Part shown: positions 35,901 to 46,404 of the stretch, piece after piece
Layout of the letters: every line of letters starts with the position of its first letter
How positions within the stretch are numbered: the first letter of the stretch is position 1
NCBI GenBank assembly: GCA_016800925.1
Contig: JABCPU010000150.1
Location: forward strand, 88,229 to 152,228
Reading direction: 5' to 3'
Source of the DNA: Suillus spraguei
Lineage: Eukaryota > Basidiomycota > Agaricomycetes > Boletales > Suillaceae
Length of the DNA: 64,000 nucleotides
The notes under the pieces: model-generated
What the model was told of the DNA's origin: nothing
The model's input: only the letters and a program-made list of their open reading frames with translations
The model's database searches: none
Program-made: the position numbers and the translations under genes

Positions 35901-38703
35901 ATTCGTACTGTGGAACAAATAGACTCCTTCATCTCTGCCCAGATCCCTGACAGAAATGTCCATCCCCAACTCTATGAGGCTGTGGAGAAATACATGCTTC
36001 ATGGCCCCTGCTCTCCAGAACGTTGCTTGGAGAATGGACGTTGCAAAAAGCACTTTCCAAAGTCTTTCTGTGCCCAGACATTGATGAAGGAGGATGGCTA
36101 TCCAGAGTATGCAAGACCTGACAATGGTCGCACTGTCCAGAAGAATGACACTGTCTTCACCAACAAAGATGTTGTTCCTCACCCTCCACAACTCCTGGTG
36201 GAATTCAACTGCCACATCAATCTTGAAGTCTGTGCTTCCATCAAGTCTGTGAAATACATCCACAAGTACATCTACAAGGGAAATGACCGTGCCACTTTGG
36301 AGATGCCAGGACCAGTGGATGAGGTCAAAACCTACCTTGACTCCAGATACATCAGCTCTACTGAGGCTGCATGGCACATCTTTGAGTTTGGAATGCACCT
36401 TGAATGGCCCTCTGTCTACCGTCTGCCAGTCCACCTTCCAAATGAACACATGGTGTTTTATGATCCTGAGGATGATGCCCAGGATGTTCTTGAGCGTGCA
36501 GCAACCAAGGAGACTTGCCTTACTGGATGGTTCAAAGCCAATGCCAACAATATCTTGGTGGCAGCTGGAGCCCATGATCACCTCTACCAGGACTTCCCCT
36601 CAAAATTCGTATGGAACAAGACCGCATGGAAGGTACGACAACGTGGAATGGCCATTGGAAGGATGTACTCTGCTGCACCTGGATCTGGAGAGCGCTTCTA
36701 CCTGAGATTGCTTCTGACTGTAGTAAAAGGTATGATGCTCATGTCAATTTTTATCAATCAAACTCACCATGTATTCAAGGGGCCACCTCCTATGAGAACC
36801 TTCGAACAGTTGATGGTGTTTTATATGACACTTTCAAGGAGGCATGTCGACGTAGGGGTCTACTTGAGGATGACAATGAATGGATCCAGTGCTTGCAGGA
36901 TGCCTCTCACATGAGCACTGGACATGGCATGCGCAATCTCTTTGCCATCATCCTCATCCACTGTAACCCTACAGACCCCAGTGATCTTTGGAACCAATTC
37001 AAGGACAATCTCTGCGATGATCTGCGTCACCACCTGTCTCATGCCCCATTCAACATTCCTAACCCCACAAATGAAGAGGTCTATGACTATGGTCTCTATC
37101 TCATTGATGGAAAACTTCGCAAAAATGGAAAGTCTTTGCAAGTGATTCCTCAGATGCCTACACCTCAAATGGCAGCAAGATGGGGGGTCATGCAGGGAAA
37201 TCAGCTCATTGCTGAGCAGCTCCAGTATAACCAGGAGGAGCTCCAGCAGATGGTGGATCCAGGAGTGCTTTCTCTCAATCAGGAGCAGAGGACAGTCTTT
37301 GATGCAGTGGTCAATGATGCCATGCAAAGAAATGAGCAGACACCTGGACATGCATTTTTGTCCACAGTGCAGGTGGATGTGGCAAGACATATCTCTGCAA
37401 GCTCATTGCCTCAAAACTCCGTGCTGAAGGCAAGATTGTCCTGTGTGTGGCTTCCTCTGGAATTGCTTCTCTCCTCCTGCCAGGTGGACGTACAGCTCAT
37501 TCGCGATTCAAGATTCCAATCCCCATTAATGAGGACAGTTCCTGCAACATCAAGAAAGGAGATGTTGTGCATGAGCTTCTGAAGGCCACCTCCCTCATCA
37601 TCTGTGATGAAATTCCAATGCTACACCGTCACAATCTGGAATGCCTTGACCGCTCATTGCGTGACCTTCTCAATGTTGATGCTGATTTTGGAGGATTATC
37701 CATACTCTTTGGAGGAGACTTCAGACAGACTCTACCAGTGGTGGCTCATGGATCCAGAGAGCAGATAGTGGGTGCTACCTTCTGCAGATCTCGCATCTGG
37801 CCAAGGCTTCAGATCTTCCATCTCAAGACAAACATGCGCCTTGGTCAAGACCCTGCCTCTGATGAATTTGCCAAGTGGCTTCTGGAGATTGGAGCTGGAA
37901 AGAACACACATGCTGATGGCACAGTTGTCCTTCCAATTCGTATGCGCTGTGCCAACAATAATGTCCAGTCACTCATCAATGCCCTCTACTCTCCTATCCT
38001 GCTTCCTGACCATCCTCCTGTGAATGATTCCTTCTTCCTGGAACGTACCATCCTCTCTGCAAAGAACACTGATGTGGATGAAATCAATGCCAACATTCTT
38101 GAATTATTCCCTGGAGAAAAAGCAGTGTTCACCAGTGCAGACTCAGTTGCTGAGAGGGAATATGAATATATTCCCCATGAGTTCCTTCACACTCTGACAC
38201 CATCAGGGTTCCCTTTGCACAAATTGGAACTCAAAGTGGGTGTTCCTCTGATGCTGTTGCGCAACTTGGATCCCACCAATGGCCTCTACAATGGAACCAG
38301 GATGATCCTCCTGTCTTGGACCACACATGTGCTCAAATGTCGGATTCTCAAGGATGGAGTTGATGAAGCCCAGCAAGACAATCAGGACACAGTGCTGATC
38401 CCCAGGATGACTCTGGATGCCACTGCTGAAGATAACCCAATTCCTCTAAAGCGTCGACAATTTCCTGTCCGTCTTGCATTTGCTATGACAATCAACAAGG
38501 CTCAAGGTCAAAGTGTGAAGTGGGTTGGACTGGATTTGAGAACTCCTGTGTTCAGTCATGGACAGCTGTATGTGGCATTGTCCAGGTGCACTCACCCAGA
38601 GAGAGTGTGTGCTATCTTTCCAGAGCATGAAGAAGGGTCAAAGACGACCAATGTGGTGTATACAGAAGTGCTGAGAGGACTTGGAGATCAGATTGAGAAT
38701 TGA
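32934..38703 (+). CDS. Helitron RepHel protein (HUH endonuclease plus Pif1-type helicase), one frameshift
   Basis: A protein of about 1,800 residues with spliced exons. A start codon is probably created by splicing: AT at 32934-32935 joins G at 32999, giving MNPSTPPTSPQQ. Exons then run 32999-33133, 33185 to about 35659, about 35716 to about 36729, and about 36780 to 38703. The N-terminus is Gln/Pro-rich, with a (PA)n run near 33540-33580 and long QQQ coiled regions. A Cys/His knuckle (ECPKCHALHFICE) follows. The Rep domain has PDLFLTMTANGNWPEI, GLPHMHLLIFL (HUH motif) and KYIHKYIYKG (paired Tyr). The helicase has GGCGKTYL, ICDEIPM, GGDFRQTLPVV, GLYNGTRM and TINKAQGQSVKW. At 37358-37363 a T-run is one base short, so HAF and FVHSAGGCGKT lie in different frames. 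This is either inactivation or a homopolymer sequencing error. The stop is at 38701-38703. Confidence 0.88.
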
Positions 38704-38805
38704 TTGATGTAGTTTTATGTAAAGTGATGTATAGTGTACTTTTAGTCTTGCTGAAATGGTGGTGAAATGTACATGTTTGTTTGAAGATTTACTATGATTA
38801 TCAGG

Positions 38806-39053
38806 ATGAAGCCAAGGCCAGAAAGTCAAAAAGAGTGCGAAGCACTCTTTTTGGCTTTCTGTGCCTTGGGCAAAAGAAAATTATTGGGATGAAGCCAAGG
38901 CCAGGAAGGCAAAAAGAGTGCGAAGCACTCTTTTTGCCTTCCTGTGCCTTGGGCAAAGTGAATTATTAGGATGAAGCCTTGGACAGGAAGCAAAAGGAGT
39001 GCGAAGCACTCCTTTTGCTTCCTGTGCCGAAGGCACAACGGGTGGTGGACTCG
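38806..39053 (+). repeat. Three tandem palindromic units forming the Helitron 3' region
   Basis: Three related ~80 bp units each start with ATTATTAGGATGAAGCC-like sequence and hold a near-perfect palindrome. Units 1 and 2 are of the form CAAAAAGAGTGC-GAA-GCACTCTTTTTG, and unit 3 has AGCAAAAGGAGTGC-GAA-GCACTCCTTTTGCT. Only unit 3 continues into the short GTGCCGAAGGCAC hairpin and the ACTCG terminus. The same two-type arrangement recurs at about 40230-40407 and 41965-42141. The strong stem is a plausible replication terminator for rolling-circle transfer. Confidence 0.8.
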
Positions 39054-40407
39054 TCTATAAAGTATGGGAGAAAGGTGGGAATCTGCCTCGCTAGCTCACA
39101 TGGCTTTCGCTTAGGAACGCTTAGCTCGGCTAAACCTTTATTTGGAAATATCGCGTGGTTTTTTCGAGTGCCGATTCAATACACTGTTGTCCCATTGTAT
39201 GATTGCGTGGTTTTGTCACGTGCAGCGCCACACGGGTTAAAAATTTGCCACGGGTTGTCTGAAGCTGGGGTAAAACCAAATGATGGGTTGTCATCTGCCA
39301 CAGGTTGTCTGAACCTGGGGGAAAATGAAATTATTAGGATGAAGCTGAGGCCAGGGAGCCCAAAGGGAGTGTTCAGCCAAAAGTGAAGCCAAAAAGGAGT
39401 GCAAAGGAGTGCAAAGCCAAAAAGAAGTGCGAAGGAGACGGGAGATGGGAGATGGGAGATGGGAGATGGGAGATGGGAGATGGGAGATGGGAGATGGGAG
39501 ATGGGAGACAGGGGAGATGGGGGAGATGGGGAGACGGGGAGACGGGGGAGATGGGGAGATGGGGAGACGGGAGACGGGGGAGATGGGAGAGATGGGAGAC
39601 AGGGGAGATGGGAGACAGGGGAGATGGGGGAGATGGGGGAGATGGGGAGATGGGAGAGATGGGGAGATGGTAGATGGTAGATGGGGGAGATGGGGAAGAT
39701 GGGAGATGGGAGAGATGGGGAAGATGGGAGAAGGGAGATGGGAGATGGGAGATGGGAGAAGGGAGACGGCAGACGGCAGACAGCAGACAGCAGACGGGAG
39801 ATGGCAGATGGCAGATGGCAGACAGGAGACGGGAGATGGGAGATGGCAGATGGCAGACAGGAGACGGGAGTCAGGAGACAGGAGACAGGAGATGGGAGAT
39901 GTGAGACACAAGACGGGAGACGGGAGACACAAGACAGGAGACGGGAGATGGGAGATACAGAAGATGCAGGAGATGGGAGACACAAGATGGGAGACAGGAG
40001 ATGGGACATGTGACAACTAAATACTGTTGCCCCCTATTGAAACTTGACACAAAAGATTTAGTCAAGTTAACAGTTTCCAGTAAATAATTTAAAAAAATCA
40101 AAATCAAATGCAATGACATGAGGATGAGATGGGCAATAAACTCACAAAGATGGTGATGTGGTACTTTTACTTCTCTCAAAATATTGGTTAAAGTTATAAT
40201 TTATTTCAAGACCTATTATCATTATTAAAGATAATTATTAGGATGAAGCCAAGGCCAGGAAGGCAAAAAGAGTGCGCAGCACTCTTTTTGCCTTCCTGTG
40301 CCTTGGGCAAACAGAATTATTAGGATGAAGCCAAGGCCAGGGAGCAAAAGGAGTGCGAAGCACTCCTTTTGCTTCCTGTGCCGAAGGCACAACGGGTGGT
40401 GGACTCG
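39054..40407 (+). mobile_element. Non-autonomous Helitron, unit 2
   Basis: About 1.35 kb. It starts TCTATAAAGTATGGG directly after the ACTCG end of unit 1, with no base between them. It ends with the same palindrome, the GTGCCGAAGGCAC hairpin and GTGGTGGACTCG at 40407. The 5' ~200 bp match unit 1. The interior is a GGGAGAT/C array (about 39430-39990) followed by an AT-rich segment with CAAAAGATTTAGTCAAGTTA. It has no coding capacity of its own. The long open frames in the array are by-products of the 7 bp period. Confidence 0.85.
39430..39990 (+). repeat. GGGAGAT/GGGAGAC heptanucleotide array (G-quadruplex prone)
   Basis: About 560 bp of near-continuous 7 bp repeats, chiefly GGGAGAT at the left and GGGAGAC, GGCAGAT or GGCAGAC variants to the right, with some GGGGAGAT 8-mers. 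G3 tracts separated by 4 bases fit the G-quadruplex consensus on the plus strand. Because 7 is not a multiple of 3, the array is open in most frames. Confidence 0.95.
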
Positions 40408-41271
40408 TCTCTAAGAAGAAAGGGAGAACGGGTGGGAAAGTTGTCGCTAGCTCGCGTGGCTTTCGCGTACGTCGCGTAGGGCCATGTGGTTTTCGCTTAT
40501 GCTCGCGTGCGTTTCGGTTAGCTCGCTTAATTTCTCGCGTGGTTTTTTCGAGTGCCGATTCAACAGTTGTCCCATTGTGTGATTGTGTGATGTGTGATTG
40601 CATGATTTGGTCACGTGACTGCGCAGCTGGTCAAATTTGCCATGGGTTGGGGGTAAAACCAAATTATTAGGATGGAGCCAAGGGAGCCAAAGGGAGTGTG
40701 AAGCCAAAAGTGAAGCCAAAAAGGAGTGCAAAGGAGTGGAAAGCAAAAAGGAGGGCAAGCAAAAAATGAGTGCAATTGCAGAAGATGGCTAATAGGGAAA
40801 CTCATCAGGGGCTGGAAGGAGTGGTGGCACCATCAAAAGGCATGGTCAAATTGTCAGGAACAGGTTGATACCTATGACAAGCTACTCCATCAGGCACCAA
40901 TACCAGGTTGGAAGTTGCCAGCAGGCTGGAAGTGTCCTCTCCCACCCTCAGGAAACATCTTCTAATAGATTTTCTTAGATTGATTATAATTTTGGCTATC
41001 AAAGAATCTGAACTTTGTCATTTGAAAAATCATTTTATTTGTTTCAAAAACTGCCATGATCATTAGGATGGAGAGATGGGGGACAGAAGAGCATGGGGAG
41101 GAGAGAATGAAGGCATGGGAGATGGGAGGCAGGAGATGGGAGATGGGAGATGGGAGATGGGAGATGGGAGAAGGGAGACAGGAGACGGGAGACAGGAGAT
41201 GGGTGATGGGAGATGGGAGATGGGAGATGGGAGATGGGAGATGGGAGATGGGAGACAGGAGACTGGAGATG

Positions 41272-41311
<40 letters not shown>

Positions 41312-42141
41312 GATGAGAGACAGGGGAGATGGGGGAGATGGGGAGATGGGAGATGGGGGAGATGGGGGAGATGAGGAGACGGGAGAGATGAGAGATGGGA
41401 GATGGGGGAGATGGGAGACGGGAGATGGGAGATGGGAGACGGGAGATGGGAGACAGGAGATGGGAGATGGGAGATGGGAGATGGGAGATGGGAGACGGGA
41501 GACGGGAGACGGGAGACGGGAGACGGGAGACGGGAGACAGGAGACGGGAGACAGGAGACGGGAGACGGGAGACGGGAGACGGGAGACGGGAGACGGGAGA
41601 CGAGAGATGGGAGATGGGAGATGGGAGACAGGAGACGGGAGATGGGAGACGGGAGACGGGAGACGGGAGACGGGACATGGGACATGGGACATGGGAGACA
41701 CAAGACAGGAGATGGGAGATGGGAGACGGGAGACACAAGACAGGAGACATAAGATGGGAGATGGGAGACAGCAGACTGGTAAGAGGAAATGAGAGACAGG
41801 AGACCAGTAACAGGAGATGGGAGACAGGAGATGGGACACTTGCATGATTTTGTTGTGTGACAACTTAATACTGTTGCCCCTATCAAAACTTGACACAAAA
41901 GATTTATTCAAGTTAATAGTTTGCAGTAAATAATTTATTTCAAGACCTATTATCATTATTAAAGATAATTATTAGGATGAAGCCAAGGCCAGGAAGGCAA
42001 AAAGAGTGTGAAGCACTCTTTTTGCCTTCCTGTGCCTTGGGCAAACAGAATTATTAGGATGAAGCCTTAGCCAGGGAGCAAAAGGAGTGCGAAGCACTCC
42101 TTTTGCTTCCTGTGCCGAAGGCACAACGGGTGGTGGACTCG
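40408..42141 (+). mobile_element. Non-autonomous Helitron, unit 3
   Basis: About 1.73 kb. It starts TCTCTAAGAAGAAAGGG at 40408, directly abutting unit 2, and ends at the ACTCG of 42141 with the same palindrome and hairpin. The next base is T (42142), completing the A/T target. The 5' part matches units 1 and 2. The interior has a GGGAGAT/C array (about 41100-41830) and the AT-rich CAAAAGATTTATTCAAGTTA segment also seen in unit 2, so units 2 and 3 derive from one deleted progenitor. Confidence 0.85.
41100..41830 (+). repeat. Second GGGAGAT/GGGAGAC heptanucleotide array
   Basis: About 730 bp, longer and more regular than the array in unit 2, with blocks of pure GGGAGAC (about 41490-41600) and of GGGACAT (about 41675-41700). 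It lies in the same relative position and orientation within its Helitron unit. Confidence 0.95.
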
Positions 42142-42524
42142 TTCAATTATCATGGATCCTGTGTGCTCAAAACCGAAGAAATTGGGCACGCCAGAATCTC
42201 GCATGGAAGATCGCGGTACATGAAATTGAAATTTGTGAGGCTCAATAGTGAATTTAGTAATGCCGCAGCTCGGTTCCGGTCCGCTCGGGTTCGGTCTTCC
42301 CCGGTTTACCTATCCTAAGTCACTAATTCGATTTAAATGCAGTTTACTATTCACACAAACCAAATTGAACCAGCTACAAACGAAAAAATTCAGAACCACG
42401 GCTTAAGCCAGCTTCGACCAGCTCAAGCTGGGTTGCAAATGTGGCTTTTGGGAAGTTCTCTCAGGCTCTCATTCTCTTGTTTGCTCATTGTGCTCTCTGT
42501 TGTAATTTTTGTTACTCTTATATC

Positions 42525-42594
42525 ATGAGCAAGGTTTCTGTTCAAGTTGATGGTAGATTTAGGCTGGGCAATATTTTGGGATCTGGCTCATATG
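42525..42594 (+). pseudogene. Casein kinase 1 N-terminal exon fragment
   Basis: The frame MSKVSVQVDGRFRLGNILG followed by SGSYG is the start and Gly-loop of a CK1-type kinase, ending at a GT donor (GTATGTC). The downstream kinase exons are not present: about 10 bp into the presumed intron an LTR-like repeat begins (42604, TGTTACAACC). The fragment is either a gene truncated by insertion or a captured exon. The 3' end of the Helitron array lies 380 bp upstream, so Helitron-associated capture cannot be excluded. Confidence 0.55.
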
Positions 42595-42603
42595 GTATGT
42601 CAT

Positions 42604-43300
42604 TGTTACAACCATGCAAAACTGGTGGCTACTAAGAAGTCCCGGCTTTACATGGGGTTGTACTGGAGGGTCGGAAAGTCAAAGGGGCTTGGCCTCAGCT
42701 CATGCACTGTGTCCCTTACCCGAGTATGTGCCCTTAATTTCAGATGAAGTACAGATGGAGTCTGGATGAACTCTTGAGACAGGATAGCTCAATAGAGCTC
42801 TGAAGGACTTCCAGATGAGTGTGGGAACATGCCGGAACTATTTCCAGAGGGTAGGGAGTAATCGTAAAACTACTGGAACAAGTCCCAAGTAGTGTGAAGA
42901 CATTACTTAAAGGGTAAGAGATCTGAAGGGCTTTGGCCTCAGTTCGTGCACTGTGCCCCTTTCCCAAGTAATGCCCCTTATTTCAGAGGAGAGATATACA
43001 TCTGAAGGTCTGGAAGTGGTCGCATGATGGATCCAGATGTCCGAAGGTATCGGATATGACATGTCTGAAGGTTATCCAGAATGTGGAGATGGAATGAGGA
43101 ATAAGGCTAGTCTCGGAACAAGTTCCTAACTGGAAACTAATGGAGGTAGACTACCCAATCTCGGAACAAGTTCCTAACTGGAAACTAATGGAGGTAGACT
43201 ACCCAAAGGTAGAGTTGGAGATATAGACTATAGGAATCAATCCTAAGTCTTGGAAGATGACTAGAGCTGGAAGTAACTCAAGTCTGGAGGAACAGAATGA
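42604..43300 (+). repeat. LTR-like dispersed repeat, copy 1
   Basis: Begins TGTTACAACCATGCAAAAC and shares blocks with a reverse copy ending at 52925 and a forward copy at 57166-57858, including CTTGGCCTCAGCT.ATGCACTGTG and ACTGGAACAAGTCCCAAGTA. The TGTTA start and the TAACA end seen in copy 3 suggest a solo LTR. The right end of this copy is not clear. A block of about 45 bp (TCGGAACAAGTTCCTAACTG onward) is tandemly duplicated at about 43115-43205. Confidence 0.6.
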
Positions 43301-43526
43301 GGAGAATCTAAGATGATATTCAAACTAAGGTTCTACGGAGATTTACAAGTGGTTTATATACTGTAAGTAACTAGCACAGATAATCAATGAGTCCAGGACT
43401 GAGGGCTATGTATGATGTAACGAACATATTGGTGCTGGCCTCAAAACCCTACCTTTTAGCACTCGTCTCATGTCTATAGGAGTTACCACTTGTCTATGGC
43501 CGTCTTACCCCTTTGGCATTGCCGGC

Positions 43527-44020
43527 CACATATTACAGTGAACTATCTCCGTATTATATAAGTGAACGGACGTGCATAATATCCTGTATGATACAGGCCA
43601 GTGGACCATGGGCCCATGGTAGAAATATCCTTGTTTATGATGGATGGGCCAGGAGGAATATTATTCCTGATGATGGCGGGTGGGCCCATGCAAGGAATAT
43701 GTAGAGTAGATGAGTGGGCTGATGTACATGAATATTTGGTAGACAGATGGGCTGAGGTAGTTGGATATTATGTAGATGGGTGTATCAAGGTAGATGTGTA
43801 TCAGATAGACAGGTATGTGAAGGGTACTTGTTATCACATACATGGGTGGGCCCAGACACATATTAAATTAGACAGGTATTAGACAGGTGGGCCGAGGGTG
43901 TTGTACAGTATATTATATTAGACAGGTGGGACAAGGGTGGTATAAAATATAGATGGGTGGGCCCATGTGTATGATAATTGTAGACATGACAGAGCTGAGG
44001 TAGTTGCATATCATCTGAAT
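43527..44020 (+). repeat. Dispersed repeat with GGGTGGGCC units, copy 1
   Basis: About 490 bp starting CACATATTACAGTGAACTAT and ending near GAGCTGAGGTAGTTG. It contains about ten GATGGGTGGGCC-like phrases spaced 35-45 bp apart. Highly similar copies lie at 51777-52250 (same strand) and about 61975-62640 (opposite strand). Confidence 0.8.
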
Positions 44021-44063
44021 CAGAGGAGGTAATAAATCACAGTTACTGAGTTCCTGGAGCAGC

Positions 44064-44450
44064 AGGTGCTCTCTTGACATGGCCTTTTATGGCACTTAGG
44101 TTGTCTTGTAGAATGTGGAAACTGGGGTGTGAGGCTTGTGTTGCCCTACAAGACACCCAGTTCCAACCCCCGAAATTCAGATGAAGCATACTGAGTTCCG
44201 AGTTCTGAGACCCGGGTCTCGACACATAATTCAGTCAATACTTTCCATGATAATGGCCAACCGAAGTTGAGATTCTTCTGAAGAGAGCAGCATGTGCTCA
44301 CTTGACATGGCCTTTTATGGCACTTAGGTTGTCTTGTAGAATGTGGACACTGGGGTGCAAAAATTGGTTGCCCTATGAGATGCCAAGTTCCGACCACCAA
44401 AATTTGAGTTAAGGGCACCGGAGTTCCGAAAGCCGGGTCTCAACAAATGA
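44064..44450. repeat. Tandem duplication, ~228 bp offset
   Basis: Two copies share CTTGACATGGCCTTTTATGG and GGCACTTAGGTTGTCTTGTA, followed by a diverged segment ending in a (C)CGGGTCTC(G/A)AC motif. They start at 44073 and 44301. The function is unknown. Confidence 0.75.
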
Positions 44451-45473
44451 ATATCTGATATCCAGCACACATCCAATCATCTGGTATTTCATTGAGCAAT
44501 GGATGACAATACATCTTTGAAAGCTAACATCATCCAAGGCTCCCTTATCTGATCCTCGCTATCTCCACTCCCTTTAACACCAAAGTCTGGACATTCAGCA
44601 TTCAGCATCTGATTTCCCAATATCAACTTCCAACATGAACATCTCTTCCATGTCCACTTCTGACATAAAAATCCGGTGCACTTGGGCCCTGGCTGTCACT
44701 TATGAAGCAGGGGAATATACTGAACAAAAATTCAATGCAGAGAAGACTGGAGGAGACCCAGTTATACCTTCTCCAAATTTGGACACTGATCTGGTGATGG
44801 CGTGCAATCGCTTGGCTGATGTACTCATAAAGGCATATAAAAATCCCAGTGGGTCTTCCTGCAGATGTTGAAAATTTGTTTGATCATTCAAATTCCTTCA
44901 TGACAGTTAAGATGCAGATTGATATTGCAAGATATAGCAAATTGATATCCCCATAGAACACTGGGCATAATGACGAGAAAGAGGAGAAGTTGCTTGAGAG
45001 GTGTCCTCCTGGCCATGAGGGCACAAAGTTGGTGGACAAACCTGCCACAATTCTTGATGCTTCCAGTACCATCATTGCATGGTACCTCCCAGACACCCTG
45101 ACTGAGACCACCCAGGTGCATAATGTAGATTGTTACTCAATGGATATTGAATATCAAATGATACCTACAGAAGGGGATTAGGGCAGCCACCGATTTGCTG
45201 GGTCCAAGCCTCAAAAAAAGTGTAAAGGCTGATGGCAATTGGCAAAATAATCAAGAATGGTTCAAACAGGGCTCAGAAGATGTTGGGTCAACTCCCGGAT
45301 GCATCAATTTATCTCTGGTGTGGTTTCAACAAGGACACGAGGTAGGATCTGATGAGATGGTTATTTCTGGAGTCAAACTCACCAATCTCATAGAATCTGT
45401 CAGATCCGGAGGTATCTGCATCATTGAAGGGACCCTCCTCTGAGAATACCCTCAAAGCTATTGCAAGGCCGGC

Positions 45474-45948
45474 TGTTATGACTGGGGTGGCGTCTCCAGC
45501 GACAGTGAAAAGACACAGTCGGTCTGCTGGGAAGTTCTACAATGTCCAGAAGAGGACAAGGTGAAAGTACAAGGAACGCGTTCCGAGTACGATCAAGGGT
45601 TTGGCCTCAGAGACAAGTCTAAGAGGTTCTACAAGAATAGAGACTAAGGCTAAGGAGTGCTTAGACTTAGAGACGATTCAAGGACGACTTAGGTTGGAGA
45701 CCTAAGCGAAGGAAGTTCCAGGTAAAACCCAGTAAGATTAAAGTAAAGAATCTACTACAAGTACAATGTGCTTAAATAGACCAATATGTGCGCACGGACC
45801 AAGAGAGACGTGAGAAAGTAAGTGCATATCCAAATAAGGAAGGCAACTATAGTACAGATGCGTTGAGCATATGAGTCAGAGTCATGTGACATGATATACA
45901 AGTAAGGAAGCAAAGAGAAAACGAATAGGGGCACATACGATTGTAACA
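45474..45948 (+). mobile_element. Solo LTR (475 bp) inserted in the TET/JBP-like gene
   Basis: Starts TGTTATGACTGGGG and ends GATTGTAACA, so it has the TG...CA ends and a 5 bp terminal inverted repeat (TGTTA/TAACA). It is flanked by CCGGC on the left (45469-45473) and CTGGC on the right (45949-45953), a 5 bp target duplication with one C-to-T difference. Removing the LTR and one duplicate restores continuous coding sequence across the junction (ARPA-AITSVALRVMHP). No internal retroelement sequence remains, as expected after LTR-LTR recombination. Confidence 0.8.
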
Positions 45949-46404
45949 CTGGCAGCCATCACATCGGTGGCACTCAGGGTCATGCATCCTCAGCAGTACT
46001 TTGCAGGGTTACGAGCCATGTCACACCTCGGAGATAAGGCAGTGAGCAAGGAACTGCCACAGATGCCAGAGACCCTGCAGTACTGGGCATCCGTGTGTAA
46101 CACCCTCTCCATCATTTCCAATTGGGAAACCCCCAATCATCAAGACCATTTATCCATTCCTGAATGCTTCAATATTCTTACCACCGTGGGGAACTATTCT
46201 AATGCTTGGATAAGTATGCCAAGCCTTCAGCTGGAGTTCAGGTATGATTCCGGCTGTATGATTGCATTTTTGGGAAGGATTGTCAGACATGGGGTTCATG
46301 GAGTGGAAGGGGATCGGATTGCTTGGGCATGGTATATGAGGGATTCTGTTCACATTTATGCCAGGGTTCCCTCATGTGGATGGGCTAGGGTCAATGGCCA
46401 CATA

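Larger units (their letters stand above)
31920..39053 (+). mobile_element. Autonomous Helitron (unit 1 of a three-unit array)
   Basis: The rolling-circle transposon is about 7.1 kb. The 5' end is TCTATAAAGTA, matching the common Helitron start TC-T(A/C)TA. The first ~200 bp are shared with units 2 and 3, including GCGTGGTTTTTTCGAGTGCC and TTGTCCCATTGT. The 3' end has a hairpin (GTGCC-GAA-GGCAC) about 17 bp before the terminus ...GTGGTGGACTCG at 39053. The canonical ending is CTRR, so CTCG is a variant. Inside is the RepHel gene. There is no target duplication, as expected. The left flanking base is A (31919). Confidence 0.85.

Noticed and set aside
35682..36581. 299-codon minus-strand frame
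   Set aside because: It lies opposite the Helitron Rep domain exon, which carries the HUH and Tyr motifs on the plus strand.
39383..40020. Long open frames of 100-280 codons on both strands rich in DGRWEMG or SPISHLP repeats
   Set aside because: They are products of the 7 bp GGGAGAT/C array, which stays open in most frames because 7 and 3 share no factor. No start context, splicing or homologous domain supports them.
41044..41956. Open frames up to ~297 codons on both strands
   Set aside because: Same explanation: they follow the second heptanucleotide array in Helitron unit 3.
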